Source of the DNA: Homalodisca vitripennis | Taxonomy: Eukaryota; Arthropoda; Insecta; Hemiptera; Cicadellidae | Assembly (NCBI RefSeq): GCF_021130785.1 | Contig: NW_025776224.1 | Span: 1 to 64,000, forward strand | Direction of reading: 5' to 3' | Length of the DNA stretch: 64,000 nt | Part shown: positions 21,101 through 33,179 of the stretch, piece by piece | Numbering within the stretch: position 1 is the first letter of the stretch | How the letters are laid out: every line of letters begins with the position of its first letter | Translations under genes and position numbers: made by a program | Notes under the pieces: generated by a model | Told to the model about the DNA's origin: nothing | Databases searched by the model: none | The model's input: the letters and a program-made list of their open reading frames with translations, nothing else

Positions 21101-23668
21101 TCTTTCTATGGATGAAAATTCAAAACTATCACCTATTCTACTAAAAGGTAATTGTAAAACGTAATATACCATATCTGGAATAAAATAAGCTTAATAAAAA
21201 CTACCTTCGGATAACTATACCAGATTATGTTCTATTATTTTAAATAAAATCGTAATTTTTAGATGGAAGTGATCTCTTTTTTATTTGACTTGGTTGATAT
21301 ACTTATAATACTAAAGGTTAACATGAAAGATGCACCACATTTAAGTATTTCCAAGTTTTAGTTTAAAATAAAACCAGAGTTTAATATTAGTTTTAAGTTC
21401 AATAAGAGATATCAGAAATGCGTGCTATCAGTTGGTCCCCGCATTCTTATATTTAAAAATAAAACCGACGCCTCTCTGTAATAACTTAGTGGGAGAGAAG
21501 CGCTAATTGTATAAAAGAAATATAATTATATATTTTAATTCAATTTAAATATATACATTTAAAGTAATGAACTAATTGGGTTAAGGAATTTTGGTCGCGT
21601 AACATTCAATAAACAATGTAAAGTTAAACCTGTCTTACCATAAATCAAACTGATTCTATTATAGGGCGGCTTATTAAAATTATCGATCTCATGTCAAAGA
21701 TTGAAGCCTCTTTCCTCTCCTCATTTCAGTTGAACTCCACATCCATAAGACTTCCAATACATAGATCTCTAAAAAGGCGTAGTGACCTTGAAACTATGTT
21801 TGCTCTCTCAGGATTTGAATCAACTAATGACTTGTATTTGTTTTTGATCTATTTGATCATAGTGTTTTTGAAGTGCTTATATAGCCTATTTCTCCCTAAA
21901 CCATTCAGTTATAATATTAAACTGCCAAAATTATACCTGAAACACTAACGGGTCCCCTCTACAATCTCGTTCTTAAACTTGTTTGACTCTACTATCCACC
22001 GGAACTCAAGTTTATCCCATGTAACTACATTTCATTATCTGATAACTAAGTCTGCCTTAGCAGGTGACCCTCTTAATTTAGTCACTGATCTCTAAATCTC
22101 GCTGCCTCTAACTACTTGATAATGTGTAACTCACTGCGTGAACGACATAATAACTCTAGTCGCCTAACTGACCTACATCTGATTGGCGTAATAGACCTCT
22201 CTTGTGTGACAGATGGAACTGAATGAATCCAGTAAGTGTTCTTGCTTCCCAATCTATGTTCCCTTTAGCATTCTATTTCCTTGATTCAGTCAAGGATTTA
22301 TATCAATATTGATATGCCTAATCGGGATCGTATCTCTCATCAGTAAGATATGAACGCGAAGTCCCCTCGTCGATTTTCTGCCAAAGAATTCCACTTAGTG
22401 TCTAGTGTATTGCTTTGTGGTTCCATTTGCTATAGTCATGGACTCATTGTGGTCACATGTAATCATGGAGCGAATGCTATCTTGAATTATGTTAATGCCA
22501 AGTCCTTTTTTTTGCTTCATCTACTGTAAATGTGCTGCATCACACAGTTTAAGGATCACACCTAATTCATGTACCATAATATAGAGTAAGGTAATTGATT
22601 CGAACCTGCCAGTACTGAAATCTACAAAAACCTTTGATAATACTATTGATATCATTTTTCACGCAACGCACAGTTTACGTTTATTTATGCACGTACAAAG
22701 TAATGTGATATTGCATATCTGTGACTCCATTACCTGTCTCCAAATTTTGCCTTTTCTTACAGTAAGTGTATTTTCTTCAAATTATTGTTGAGTGGTATTT
22801 AAGAATAAAAATAGACTATGATTGATTTCTATATCTAAGTAACACACATGCCTAATTTATTTTAAATCCGTCTACTGGGTTTGTTTGATTAAGTATCAAA
22901 CGTCCACACTTCCAAACATGTAAATATCCAAACATCTTATAAAAATTTCGCATATATCCTAATACATAATATAGTATAAGGTGCTTAGTATTTATCTTCT
23001 AAAGGAAGTAAAAATATAAATAATTTACTAAATCCTAAACAGATTAACGCTATGAAGGACCTTATATGAAAGTGTTCATAACAAAACATATTTTAAAATT
23101 GTTTTTAGTTAGGCCCTAAAAGTTATGATTTAGTAACAAATACAATTAGTTGAAGTAATAGTTGTAGATTGTTTTAACGTTGTTGTTGGAAACAGATTAC
23201 ATGTATATTTCTAAATCATAAAGCATTATTTTCTCTGATTCGTGACTGAATACGGATTGTGATAAGAGATAATTGGATTGTCTGTCGTTATTACTCAAAC
23301 TTCTATATCAAATGTTGTTGACACTAAACAACAGATAAATAAGAAAATTTCTAAAATAAAAAAAAGCTTTATAATGGCTTAAACAGTATATAACAGTAAA
23401 CACTTGATTCGCTGGAATTTATGGGGAATTTCTAACTATAGAGATATCCTTAACCAGGTAACATGGGATTGTTGAACTAGCGCAAATACGATTTCATGAT
23501 ACGTGAGCTCTACAGGGATGTTAGAACTGTATGTGAGATTGAGTGATCGGCTTATAGGCTCAGCGGTGGTACAGACAAGGCCTATCTGGCATATCTGGAA
23601 CCTATAGCGCCATGAATCTAAAGGGCGTGTAAAGATCCCTTAAAAATATCGGATATTATTGAGTAGAG

Positions 23669-23674
<6 letters not shown>
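18140..23674. other. Long non-coding stretch, chance ORFs only
   Basis: No supported gene. GC-richer patches at about 20240-20480 and 21960-22430 contain short open frames on one or both strands but lack consistent splice signals or recognised domains. ORFs at 20629-20850 and 21691-21948 plus are not convincing. Nothing repetitive was recognised. Confidence 0.4.

Positions 23675-23730
<56 letters not shown>
23675..23730. repeat. (TA)n microsatellite
   Basis: An uninterrupted alternating TA tract of about 56 bp. Confidence 0.9.
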
Positions 23731-23732
<2 letters not shown>

Positions 23733-24055
23733 AGATCTTTAAAAAATTTACTGCAGGTCGCCCTGTATCGGTTTGTAGTTCAATCCTAAATACATTCCAG
23801 AATAAAAATTTTGTATATGTACTTAATGTTGTAAAACATGTAAATTGAATATATGTTTTAAACAAATTTCGCCATTTGACTTAGGATTGCATTATACATT
23901 TTTACATTTTATTAGAAAAAACCCATAATTTTCGCAAACGTTACTTCAATAATTATTTATGTTCATTGTCTTAGTAACGGAATAAATTACAATGTATATA
24001 GATAATTTATATAATTAAATAAATTATATTTTATTAGTATATTTCTAAAAACAGA

Positions 24056-24590
24056 CAAATATTGTTCTGGGTGAATTGTCAATTGTGACGAATACAGTAG
24101 CCTACAGATGTATCATACATATGTATGTAAGGCTTGGTATAAGGCTTTACCTATGCCAAGCCTTAGGTTTTCGTAATTGTAAAGAGACAAATACACGCAA
24201 AATATTGTTTTGTGTTAACTTTTTGTGGGAAATACATATTCATATTTAATAAGAATCACCTATACTAAGCCTTAAATTGTAGTAAGTGTAAAGGGAGAAA
24301 TACACACTAAGTATTTTTTGGGTGAACTAATAAGCCTTTGGTGTGATGATTGTAAAGTGACAAAACACACACTTTATACTGTATTGGGTGAAATATTTAC
24401 TGTGACAAATACACATGTGTGTTTAATAAGACTTTACCTAAACCAAGCATTATGTTGAGGTAAATTTAAAGTGACAAATACACACAAAATATTGTTTTGG
24501 GTTAACTGCTTTTGTGATAAATTCACACGTATGTTTAATAAGACCTATAAAAAATCCTCAGGTATTGGTAAGTGTTAAGTGTAAAGGGAT
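24056..24590. repeat. Diverged tandem array, units of about 110-115 bp
   Basis: A unit containing GTAAAGTGACAAATACACAC, ATATTGTTTTGGGTTAACT and TTTAATAAGACTTTACCTA recurs. Anchors lie at about 24179, 24288, 24352, 24466 and 24581, giving steps of 109, 64 (a deleted copy), 114 and 115 bp. Copies are substantially diverged, so the array is old. An imperfect hairpin with arms AAGGCTTGG and CCAAGCCTT lies near 24131-24165. No coding potential is evident. Confidence 0.7.
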
Positions 24591-25310
24591 CTTAACTCAG
24601 TAATAACCGAGAGTAATTTGAAAGAAGCTGAACAAAATCTATTATTATAGCTTCTTATTTGAATGAGTGAAAAAACAAACGACATATAATATAATTTTCA
24701 GCTGATTGAAAATACCTGAATATACATTATATCCCTGAGATAAATATTGTTCCGGTACAGGTGCAGCTCAGTATTACCTATAATTGAAATTATTAATTCT
24801 TTTGAACTTAAATTTATGACCATGTAAACATTTAAGAAGATAATAAGTTCAGGTCAGAAAACACTGAAAAGTAACATATTACTCGTACTTTTAGTATTAC
24901 TCCATTATGGAGTAATTAGATGCCCTTATTAGGACCCGCTGGTTTTCCGAGAGTAACAACCCAAATCTAACTATTCGGGTTTATGTCGTTTACAATAATC
25001 TTTCTGCAAGATTTCTTTTATTCAAATGAGAAATGATAGTATTATAACACCAAAACTATACCGTGTAACTGAACATTTTATCTCAATACTGTTATCATTT
25101 ATCGTGTTTGAACTTAAGCAATCGTAAACAATATTGTATGCAAGTTTAATCCATCAATTTTAGGTTGATTTTTAGAAAATCCATAAAATCCCAGTATCCA
25201 TAGAGTCGACTCGCATGGTTGTTGTAATTCCTGAGTTACGCATGCTACAGCGTTCTGGTATGGAATGTTTATTTTAACCTGGATTTTTGTTATGTGTTAG
25301 GTTAGTTATT

Positions 25311-25410
25311 CACCTGAGGAAGAGATCAGATTCCAGATCTCGTAACGCAGTATTACTGTTTTTTATATCACTGAATGATGGCATACTTCCGGAAAAATAT
25401 TGTTTCATTC
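25311..25410 (+). mobile_element. Penelope-type 3' fragment with broken hammerhead-like motif
   Basis: The sequence CACCTGAGGAAGAGATC continues to a perfect 6-bp stem GAGATC/GATCTC and then GTAACGCAG. This matches the layout CTGANGA, stem II, GAAA of a hammerhead ribozyme, but the GAAA box reads GTAA, so the core is broken. A related copy with an intact CGAAAC box lies at 58081. Downstream words (CTTCCGGAAAAATATTGTTTC here, GTCTGGAATACTGTTACC there) also correspond. Such motifs are known from Penelope-like retroelements. Confidence 0.45.
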
Positions 25411-25419
25411 TTATTAACA

Positions 25420-28400
25420 ATCAACAATCCTTCTTTTTAGGTTTTACACCCAATACTAGGAAATATAAAAGATTTATTTCCTTATTGAAGATTCGTCCAA
25501 TGATGCTAAAATACAGTTCAAACACACATATAGGAATATAAAAACACAACAATTTAAAGATTAATTCTCTATTTGTTGGCAAACCATGCCCACCCTAACT
25601 GTCTGGTGCACGTAGGCTGTGCCTTTTGATGAATGATAACGCTATGTTTTCTTGTTCTTCATGTCACGAAACTGATCAAATCGTTAGTTATTAATAAATA
25701 AAATAATTCCAAGCACTGTTATCAACAATATTATTTTTGATACTATAATTTAATTACGAGATAAGAGAGCAAAATAAATTGAGTAACAAATATTTAGAGA
25801 CTGTATTCAATGTCACGTTTAATGCATTATTATTATAGTACCTTAATCAATATCAGACCAGAATTTCTAAATTACCAAAAGAAGAAAATTACATAATTAA
25901 AGATTGGATATCAAAATTAGAAATTATGGGTACATAAAATTATTTATTTTAACAGCTTGTTATACCTGAACAATACAAGAGTTTTCTTATAAATACTATC
26001 AGATATAAAAATTATCAATTGCTAATGTGAGTAATGGAATAAATGTCGAATGAAAGTTGCTCTGTGAGAATAAAGTATAAGTAAAGGATCACATCACTTT
26101 TGTATAAGCTCTGTGTTTTGTCTTCCTGACTCCATAGATTGCCACGACAAGCTCCATTCCCTATATTGGTTTAACATTATATAAGGATACAGTTGCGTAT
26201 TCTGGTTGCAGTAAATTTGAGATTCCAGATACAACTTTTTCAACAAAATCGATAGTTTCTAACTCTGCAGGGCGTAAACAAGATTTTAAAATGAATGATA
26301 GACGTGGAAAAGATAATTAATAAGCAAAATATTTTCCGGGTATGTATGTTGTAAAATAGACGGGTTATTCTTTTCATTTTGGAAGTAACTACTTTTCTAT
26401 ACTTAGTTTAAGCTATGATGTACGACTTTGAGATGACTAGAATGCAATTGTCCTGGAATACGGTATCAAACTCACAAATTTTTTACTATAATAGAAATGT
26501 AACTTTTACGGAGAGTTTAAAATGTTCATAAAGCTGAATGTACATCCGAGAGGTTTATAATTCCTCGGGAACAAATTTCCAAAGATAAAAAGAGATCATG
26601 ACTCTTTTACCCGTGAAAAGTCTTTGTCCGTTTTAAGCTTGTTATTCTCAATGTGTTGTTCGTATAATACTTTACTTTGTAGGGGGTATTAACCACCTCC
26701 TAAAAGGTACCACAACTATTTTACTGTCACGAACACTTACAAATGGAACGAGCCCATCCAATGTCGTTCGTTTACACGTATACGGGCTCTCATAGGTGCC
26801 ATGTGCCATACTGCGTGAGAACAGAGGTATGCTGACATTGATATTTAAAACCTAAATAGCTGACCCTATAAAGTCATGGGGACTCCTCTAAGCCCGAATA
26901 AGGTTTTATAAGTTCACGCCTTAGAGAATTTACATCTTACTTGCTTAAGAGAAGCACAGTTCGATATTATTAATACATTTTGTTAAAAAATTATAGACAA
27001 TAAATTTAGTTTTTTTCTGTTCAATCGTTGTTTCTAAGATAAACATCTACGAGATGTGCAGCAAAAATATTCTTAGTTATTTTATTTATATGTCCTTCTA
27101 ATTCAACTGAATTGCTTATTGGATACATACGAGTATGCCTTCATGTTATTTCATACACAAGATAAGTATCACTTTCTATTTATGTATGTATAATATTAGT
27201 TACAACCATAAAGTATATATAAAGTATGATATACAATTATTTGTATATCAAAAGGGCATTTTTGTTGTTACTTACAAAAAGGTTGACTGTCTTTGATATG
27301 GTTGCAGGAAACAAAGCCTTAACAAGTTTAAGTAGAAGTTTATTTCCCATGAGAGGACGGTCCGCCGACTGCCTCCAAGATTGGTCAAGTTATTCTTTTG
27401 AAGGATATTGTACTTTAAGTAACCTTCTAATGCAAACAAGCAAAACGTCCATGAAGTGACAAACTCGGAAAACGTTTTACCTACTTTACAGTCTCCGGAC
27501 GTTACAGACAATATCCTTTGAGATCTTAAGGTAAATTGCTCTGTCATTGTTACTAAATAATTGTTGGTGTTTTTGCTAAAATGTTTTTGTCGTTTCTCAA
27601 CACATTATTTCCGTTTACTTCTTCAACATATTCAAAAGAGGATTACATTATCCTTATACAGGATACACTTAATAACTTCATTATTGTTTTGCCTAAAATA
27701 GTCAAGATTTTCTACTTCGTAAATATCTTTACAATAAATGTACACTTTAGTTTTATCAATAATATTGTGTAATATTATTGTGCATGTGTTTAAAATTGTA
27801 TTCAATTCATTATGCTATTTTACCTTTGTGAATTACATAATGGGTTAAATAATGCAAATATTTGTGCCCAATTTTAAATATATGTTATTGCTACAAAAAC
27901 TTGCCAGACAAATATTTTATTGAAAACAAGTAATTTATTTTTCTAAGTTTTTTATCTTAAATTTAACAAATTTAAGTTTTTATAGTAAACAGACAGTTTT
28001 TCTTCATAGTAAGTATTTTAGAAATTCTCCTTATTTCATGGATATTAGGATGTCCCTGAGTTCATGGATGGCATTGAATACATTGATGAATACATGGTTG
28101 AAACCAATGATCGGTCTTCACGCAACAGCATGCATGGTACATTATGACGTTAACCGATGTTTTTTAAGTCAGAAGAAAGGAATTGGAGAATGGCCAGAGG
28201 ATTTGCTATGTATAAATTGTAAAAATATTTCTGAGTGATCAATAATGGTAAAATTTTTAATATATGAATGAATGACATATACTTAATTATTAAAAATAAT
28301 CGTACTTTTCGTACGATATTGTTCTAAGTTAAAATATTTTTAATATTTTAAACTGTTGATCTTTCTTTTGAGAGAAGCAAAGGACGGCTTCTAGCTCAAT

Positions 28401-28796
28401 TCCAAATTCTGTTGGACCTCTTGGCATAACTGTAAAATTTGTCATGTGAGTTGATGTTGATCACTAATAAAACTAGGGCTGAAAATCAATTTCCACGAAA
28501 CATTTAAACTACCCATGAACAAGGCTGCATTCATTGAAGAATCAACGACACCTTAAAAAACCAAACTGATGGAAATTACATGTCCAACAATTGGAAGTGG
28601 TTTTGGATGCGAGGATAATGAATTTTCTTAAAGAAGTACGTTAACGGACCAACAATAATAGTAAAATTTCAATCTGGCGTTAAAAAATATTTTGTAAAAT
28701 TAACCTTATTACACCTTATTGCAACAATATATTGTTCCTATCAAAATATGTTCATATATTATTTATGAGCATTTTAATTACAGATTACTGTATAAT

Positions 28797-28800
<4 letters not shown>
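25420..28800. other. AT-rich stretch with one ambiguous patch
   Basis: No supported gene. At 27308-27459 a plus-strand frame follows a pyrimidine-rich TTGCAG acceptor-like site, but an equally long frame runs on the minus strand (27547-27272), so neither is called. A perfect 7-bp hairpin (ATCGTAC/GTACGAT) lies at 28299-28317. Confidence 0.35.

Positions 28801-28801
<1 letters not shown>

Positions 28802-28838
<37 letters not shown>
28802..28838. repeat. (TA)n microsatellite
   Basis: An alternating TA tract of about 37 bp. Confidence 0.9.
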
Positions 28839-28842
<4 letters not shown>

Positions 28843-30190
28843 TTATAATACAATAAGTTTCAATCCTTTTTATTTGAAATCACTTTTATTACATTGTTCT
28901 GAAATAACGACAGTTAAATATAAAAATCTTTTTGTACACGATTGCTAATTATAACCATATTTGAAAACTAATATAGATCAGGTTGAATAACACTATATGT
29001 TAGCAAAAGCCTATTTAGCGTCAATATCAATGCTGTTAATTTTATTTCAATTCATGCAATTGAACTTTTTTTTTAATTTTTTACCTTTGAGTAACAACTA
29101 GTGAGTGTGTATATTGTACAATACCGATATATTATCGTTATTGCACAACTCAGGTGCAGTGTAAGAGACAACAAAGTTAATGACATTAGCACAGCACCTC
29201 GAGCCGGTTTTGTTTACCTCAGTTACATGTATTCTCGTTCAAAATTACACTGTTATTGTTTTAGTAGCTTGTGTCAAGGTTGCTTTTCTGTGTGACAATG
29301 GAACATCTTTTGTTATTATACAATACCGACACAGTTAGTTAAGTAGAAGCTGACATTAAACAAGTTGAGAAATAATGAGAGGCATTATAGTTACTGTTTT
29401 AGTTAAAAAATAAGGGGTTTGAACGTAATACCATGTGAATCTAGAATTTTTATTTTTATTTATATATGATATTTTTATCTCGATAAGTTTCTCCAGTAGT
29501 AAATTATTAATATAGGCAAATTTCATTGAAAAGTGCTATTGCAACACCCTCATGATGGAACTTGAGAGAACTTCCAATGGAAACCAGAACCAAACACTAC
29601 TATAATAATCTGAAAATCCACATATACGTATGTGTGCATGTGGAATCGTTAGCACTATAGTTATCGTAGTTATTCATAAATTAAAACTGTATTTGGTAAA
29701 TAACTAGTATTTACATATGGCTTAGATAGAATTTTTAGCTGTACTCATGCAGTAAAGATTTAGAAAATAGTGCCTGTACCAAATTGTACAAATTTATTTT
29801 GTATATTTCCCCAAATTAACGTTTACTCGAACATATTTCGATATCTCTTAATGTTTTATATGGTGGCCGTTCAAAACTTGGTAAAAGAATTGTTATGTCT
29901 CTGGTATTAGGAATCCTAGAGCACACATACAAACTATTTTAGAATATTCCGGTTTTAACACAAATTGCTCGTTAGTAATTTTTATAAATATTCGATAACT
30001 TCAAGGTTAACTATGTTTTAATGGTTGGTAACCATAAATTGACAGGTACTTGTCCTAAAATTAATGTAACAGATATACCTCATATATTAGACTTGTTCAA
30101 TTAAAAATCTGTTACGTCTTATAGAACATTAACTAGATGTCAGGCAGTTCCATGTCGACGTCTTAGTGAGCATAATAAAACGTGAGAAAA

Positions 30191-30405
30191 ATTAGATATA
30201 AATGACTGGCGTAAAAGAGCTTGAAAATAGGTAGAATTCACTGAAGTAAACGAACTTGAAAATAGGTAAAACTGACTGAGTTGAACGAACTTTAATGTAG
30301 GTAAGAACTGACTGAAGTAACCTAGCTTAAACATAGATAGAACTGACTCGCGTAAAGATACTTGAATAAAATATAGTTCACTCGTGCAAACAAACTTGAA
30401 ATAAA
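30191..30405. repeat. Roughly 35-bp minisatellite, about six copies
   Basis: Units of the form ATAGGTAGAACTGACTG followed by AAGTAAACGAACTTGAAA recur about every 34-37 bp at roughly 30191, 30227, 30262, 30296, 30332 and 30369. Copies are diverged. The 94-codon minus-strand ORF over this interval is explained by the repeat lacking stops in that frame and is not considered a gene. Confidence 0.65.
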
Positions 30406-30409
30406 CGTC

Positions 30410-31930
30410 TATTAATCTAAACAAAATAAATTCTGTGTATTAGATTTTGTTTAGTTAACTGTATAGCTAAAAGATTGAACATATATATTTCTAGTTTAAA
30501 TATAAAGTAGTGCTACAAAGGATGTTCAATGTTCTTTTTCATTAAAACGCTTATTGAAAACATTTTAGCCTATATTTAAGAATGTATATCTCATATTCTT
30601 ACCACTAGATTAGAAGTAAATATTAATGATGAAACATTCGAGGAAATGCATCAACTGTTTAAGTCAAAGTCAAATGGCGACACATTGGCAATGAAACGGA
30701 ATGATGACAAAGTAACAAATAGTGGACAGTTATAATGATGACAAAGTAATAGTAATAATCTGCCTCGAACAGTTTAACACATCATAATGTCAATCTGAGT
30801 CGCGGATATGATGTAAATTAAATTTTACTGTTGAAATATAAGCTGTAATATTCTCTACAATGTCTTAATTCATATACTTTATTAAATAAACTTTTTATGT
30901 TTTATTGTAATAAAGTAATAAATTCGTTAATTTTTATTTTGAGTAGTAAAATTTACAAGCAAGTGCTAATCCTTTTAAGGGATTGGGTTTGAACAGAAAT
31001 AAAGAGCATATGTTTCATCAATTTTTTTGTAATTCAGATGGGAAATTAAAAATAGCTCTTATAGGGATGGATTGATGAGTTTTTATGTAATGTAAAAATG
31101 GGTAATTTTATGAAAATACATATATTTTAATAGTTAGAGGTGACGTAACGCAATCTGTTATTGGATGAATTTTAAAACGATAATAAGCCTAATGCAAATT
31201 TTAAAAAAGTATTGAAGAAGATTGTGAAAATAAATTGGATAATATATTGGATGATAGCACGACATCCCACGAGGATTAAAAGTAGTTATGTTTTCATTAT
31301 TCCTCTTATAATTCTTGGTCACGTTCCTGCCATGTTATTTATTAAATCAATAACAACAACTTACTCATAATAACAAGTTATTCAATTATGATTAAAATTT
31401 GCATTACATAGTTTCAATTTTAAACTAAAAGTATATACATTCTTAAAACGTTGAAATTAAAAAAAAAAATGGGGTGTATTAGTTTTAGATAATATTCTAA
31501 AAAAAAAAAAAAAAAAACAATTCTAATTAAATTAATTCAAATAATAAACATGTACATGTCGATAACAATCATAAATGTGATTATTCACGCAATTAATATT
31601 TATGTATTATTGACGTATAATTCGAAACTGGTCTGAACGGTACTTAAAAATTGGTAAACGGTAACATATTATTAACAAAAACCCGTTTCTCATTTACCCA
31701 CGAAAACAAGAAGGGACAAAAACGTTAATACGAGAACGTGACCTAGGAATGTTAATAGGTTCATATCAGCACTACTGAATATAACGATTTCCACATTAAT
31801 ATTAACAAATGTTTAATAGATCATTAAAGACGATCAGTAAAGAATAATTATATGCTTGAAAACGGTCATAAGACTCAAGTTACATATCACCACAGAGTGT
31901 GACGAGCTGATGTTGAAACAACCAAGAAAA
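30410..31930. other. AT-rich stretch, homopolymer run
   Basis: No gene was recognised. A run of about 19 A residues at 31499-31517 and a shorter one at 31460-31469 are the only notable features. They have no convincing retroelement body upstream. Confidence 0.4.
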
Positions 31931-31935
31931 GTAAA

Positions 31936-32355
31936 GTTAACTGGTCCTATCAAACTCATCCACTTCCCCTCGGTACGCAGTAAGAGGAAGAGAGCAGTGA
32001 ACTAATAGATTCATGGAGGTTTACGATTAAAGTGAAGTCAGTTAACTGGTCCTAGCAAACTCATCCACTTCCCCTCGGTACGCAGTAAGAGGAAGATAGC
32101 AGTGGACTAATAGATTCATGGAGGTTTACGATTAAAGTGAAGTCAGTTAACTGGTCCTAGAAGAGTCATCCACTTCCCCTCGGTACTCAGTAAGAGGAAG
32201 AGAGCAGTGGACTAATAGATTCATGGAGGTTTACGATTAAAGTGAAGTCAGTTAACTGGTGCTAGAAGATTCATCCAATTCCCCTCGCTGCGCAGTAAGA
32301 GGAAGAGAGCACTGAACTAATAAATTCATAGAGGTTTACGATTAAAGTGGAGCCA
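31936..32355. repeat. Four-copy 105-bp tandem repeat
   Basis: Units start with GTTAACTGGTCCTA at 31936, 32041, 32146 and 32251, exactly 105 bp apart. Copies differ by only a few substitutions, increasing toward the right end. Each unit contains an imperfect inverted repeat CTTCCCCTC...GAGGAAG. The equal spacing and high similarity imply recent amplification. Immediately downstream (32360-32460) is a GC-richer segment of unknown nature. Confidence 0.9.
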
Positions 32356-33090
32356 AATTTGTCGGTAATCAAAGTTGAGGAGTTGATGTTTGTGTTTGTT
32401 GATGTATTAGTGTAGGCGCCGACAGCGCTATAACTGTGCGGGGTGAGTGAGGGGTGAGAGATAATCTTAGTAACGTTTATAAAGATGTTTATCCATCTCA
32501 GTTAATTTTTTAGTTTAATTTTATAGATTATACAGATACAAAATATCAATATTGCTAATTTCCAAATAAATCAATCATTTATTTTTTATCATAAAAGTAC
32601 AAATTTAAAACATTTATTTCTATTGTGATTTATAATTTATTTGGAAAGGCTATTTTGTTAAAAAAATTTGGTTTGTACGATATTAAATCCATCAGAAATA
32701 ATTCCAGCTTAAATAGCATGTTTGTGTATACGCATGGTTTTAGGTAAATTTCTTATAAATTTGTATAGGTATATTCATAATTTTAATTAAAACTTTCTCG
32801 CACACAAATATTTATTTTATATCATGAGTATAATATAAATAGTATTTAACTAAATTTTTTCTGATGGATTATATGTTATTCGTAATTTGAATTACTACCA
32901 CTACACCGTAGAGACCTTACTTTTGATTTATTTTATATCTTGGCGTTTCTGTCACATATATATTTAAATAACCTAACTAACATATGATCTGAAAGCCAAA
33001 TAGCTATCACGTGACTTTAATTTACAATTCATTAAATTTTTATAAATTTAAATAATCTAATTTAATTTCAACAAACATTTAAAAAAAGTA

Positions 33091-33175
33091 CTTGCTCCGT
33101 CGGGACTCAAACCCGGATACATATATCCGGATTATCGTATTTTTTGATTCTGAGAGTCATGTAGTTACACAACTT
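33091..33175 (-). mobile_element. tRNA-derived SINE head (degenerate)
   Basis: On the minus strand a T-arm CGGG TTTGAGT CCCG with a B-box-like GGGTTTGAGTCCC is preceded by a tRNA-length stretch. It is followed by GTACTTTTTTTAAATG, similar in position to the GTACTTTGACAATT body start of the SINE at 2575. A complete cloverleaf cannot be drawn and no target duplication was found. Confidence 0.4.
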
Positions 33176-33179
33176 TAGC

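Noticed and set aside
22592..22612. B-box-like GGCAGGTTCGAATCA on the minus strand
   Set aside because: No acceptor, D or anticodon arms can be built around it.
27272..27547. Overlapping plus and minus frames of 77 and 91 codons
   Set aside because: Both strands open, no consistent splice pair, no recognisable domain.
30140..30424. 94-codon minus-strand ORF
   Set aside because: Explained by a 35-bp repeat that lacks stops in that frame.
31936..32355. CRISPR array
   Set aside because: Units are contiguous 105-bp tandem copies without unique spacers, in eukaryotic-type DNA.
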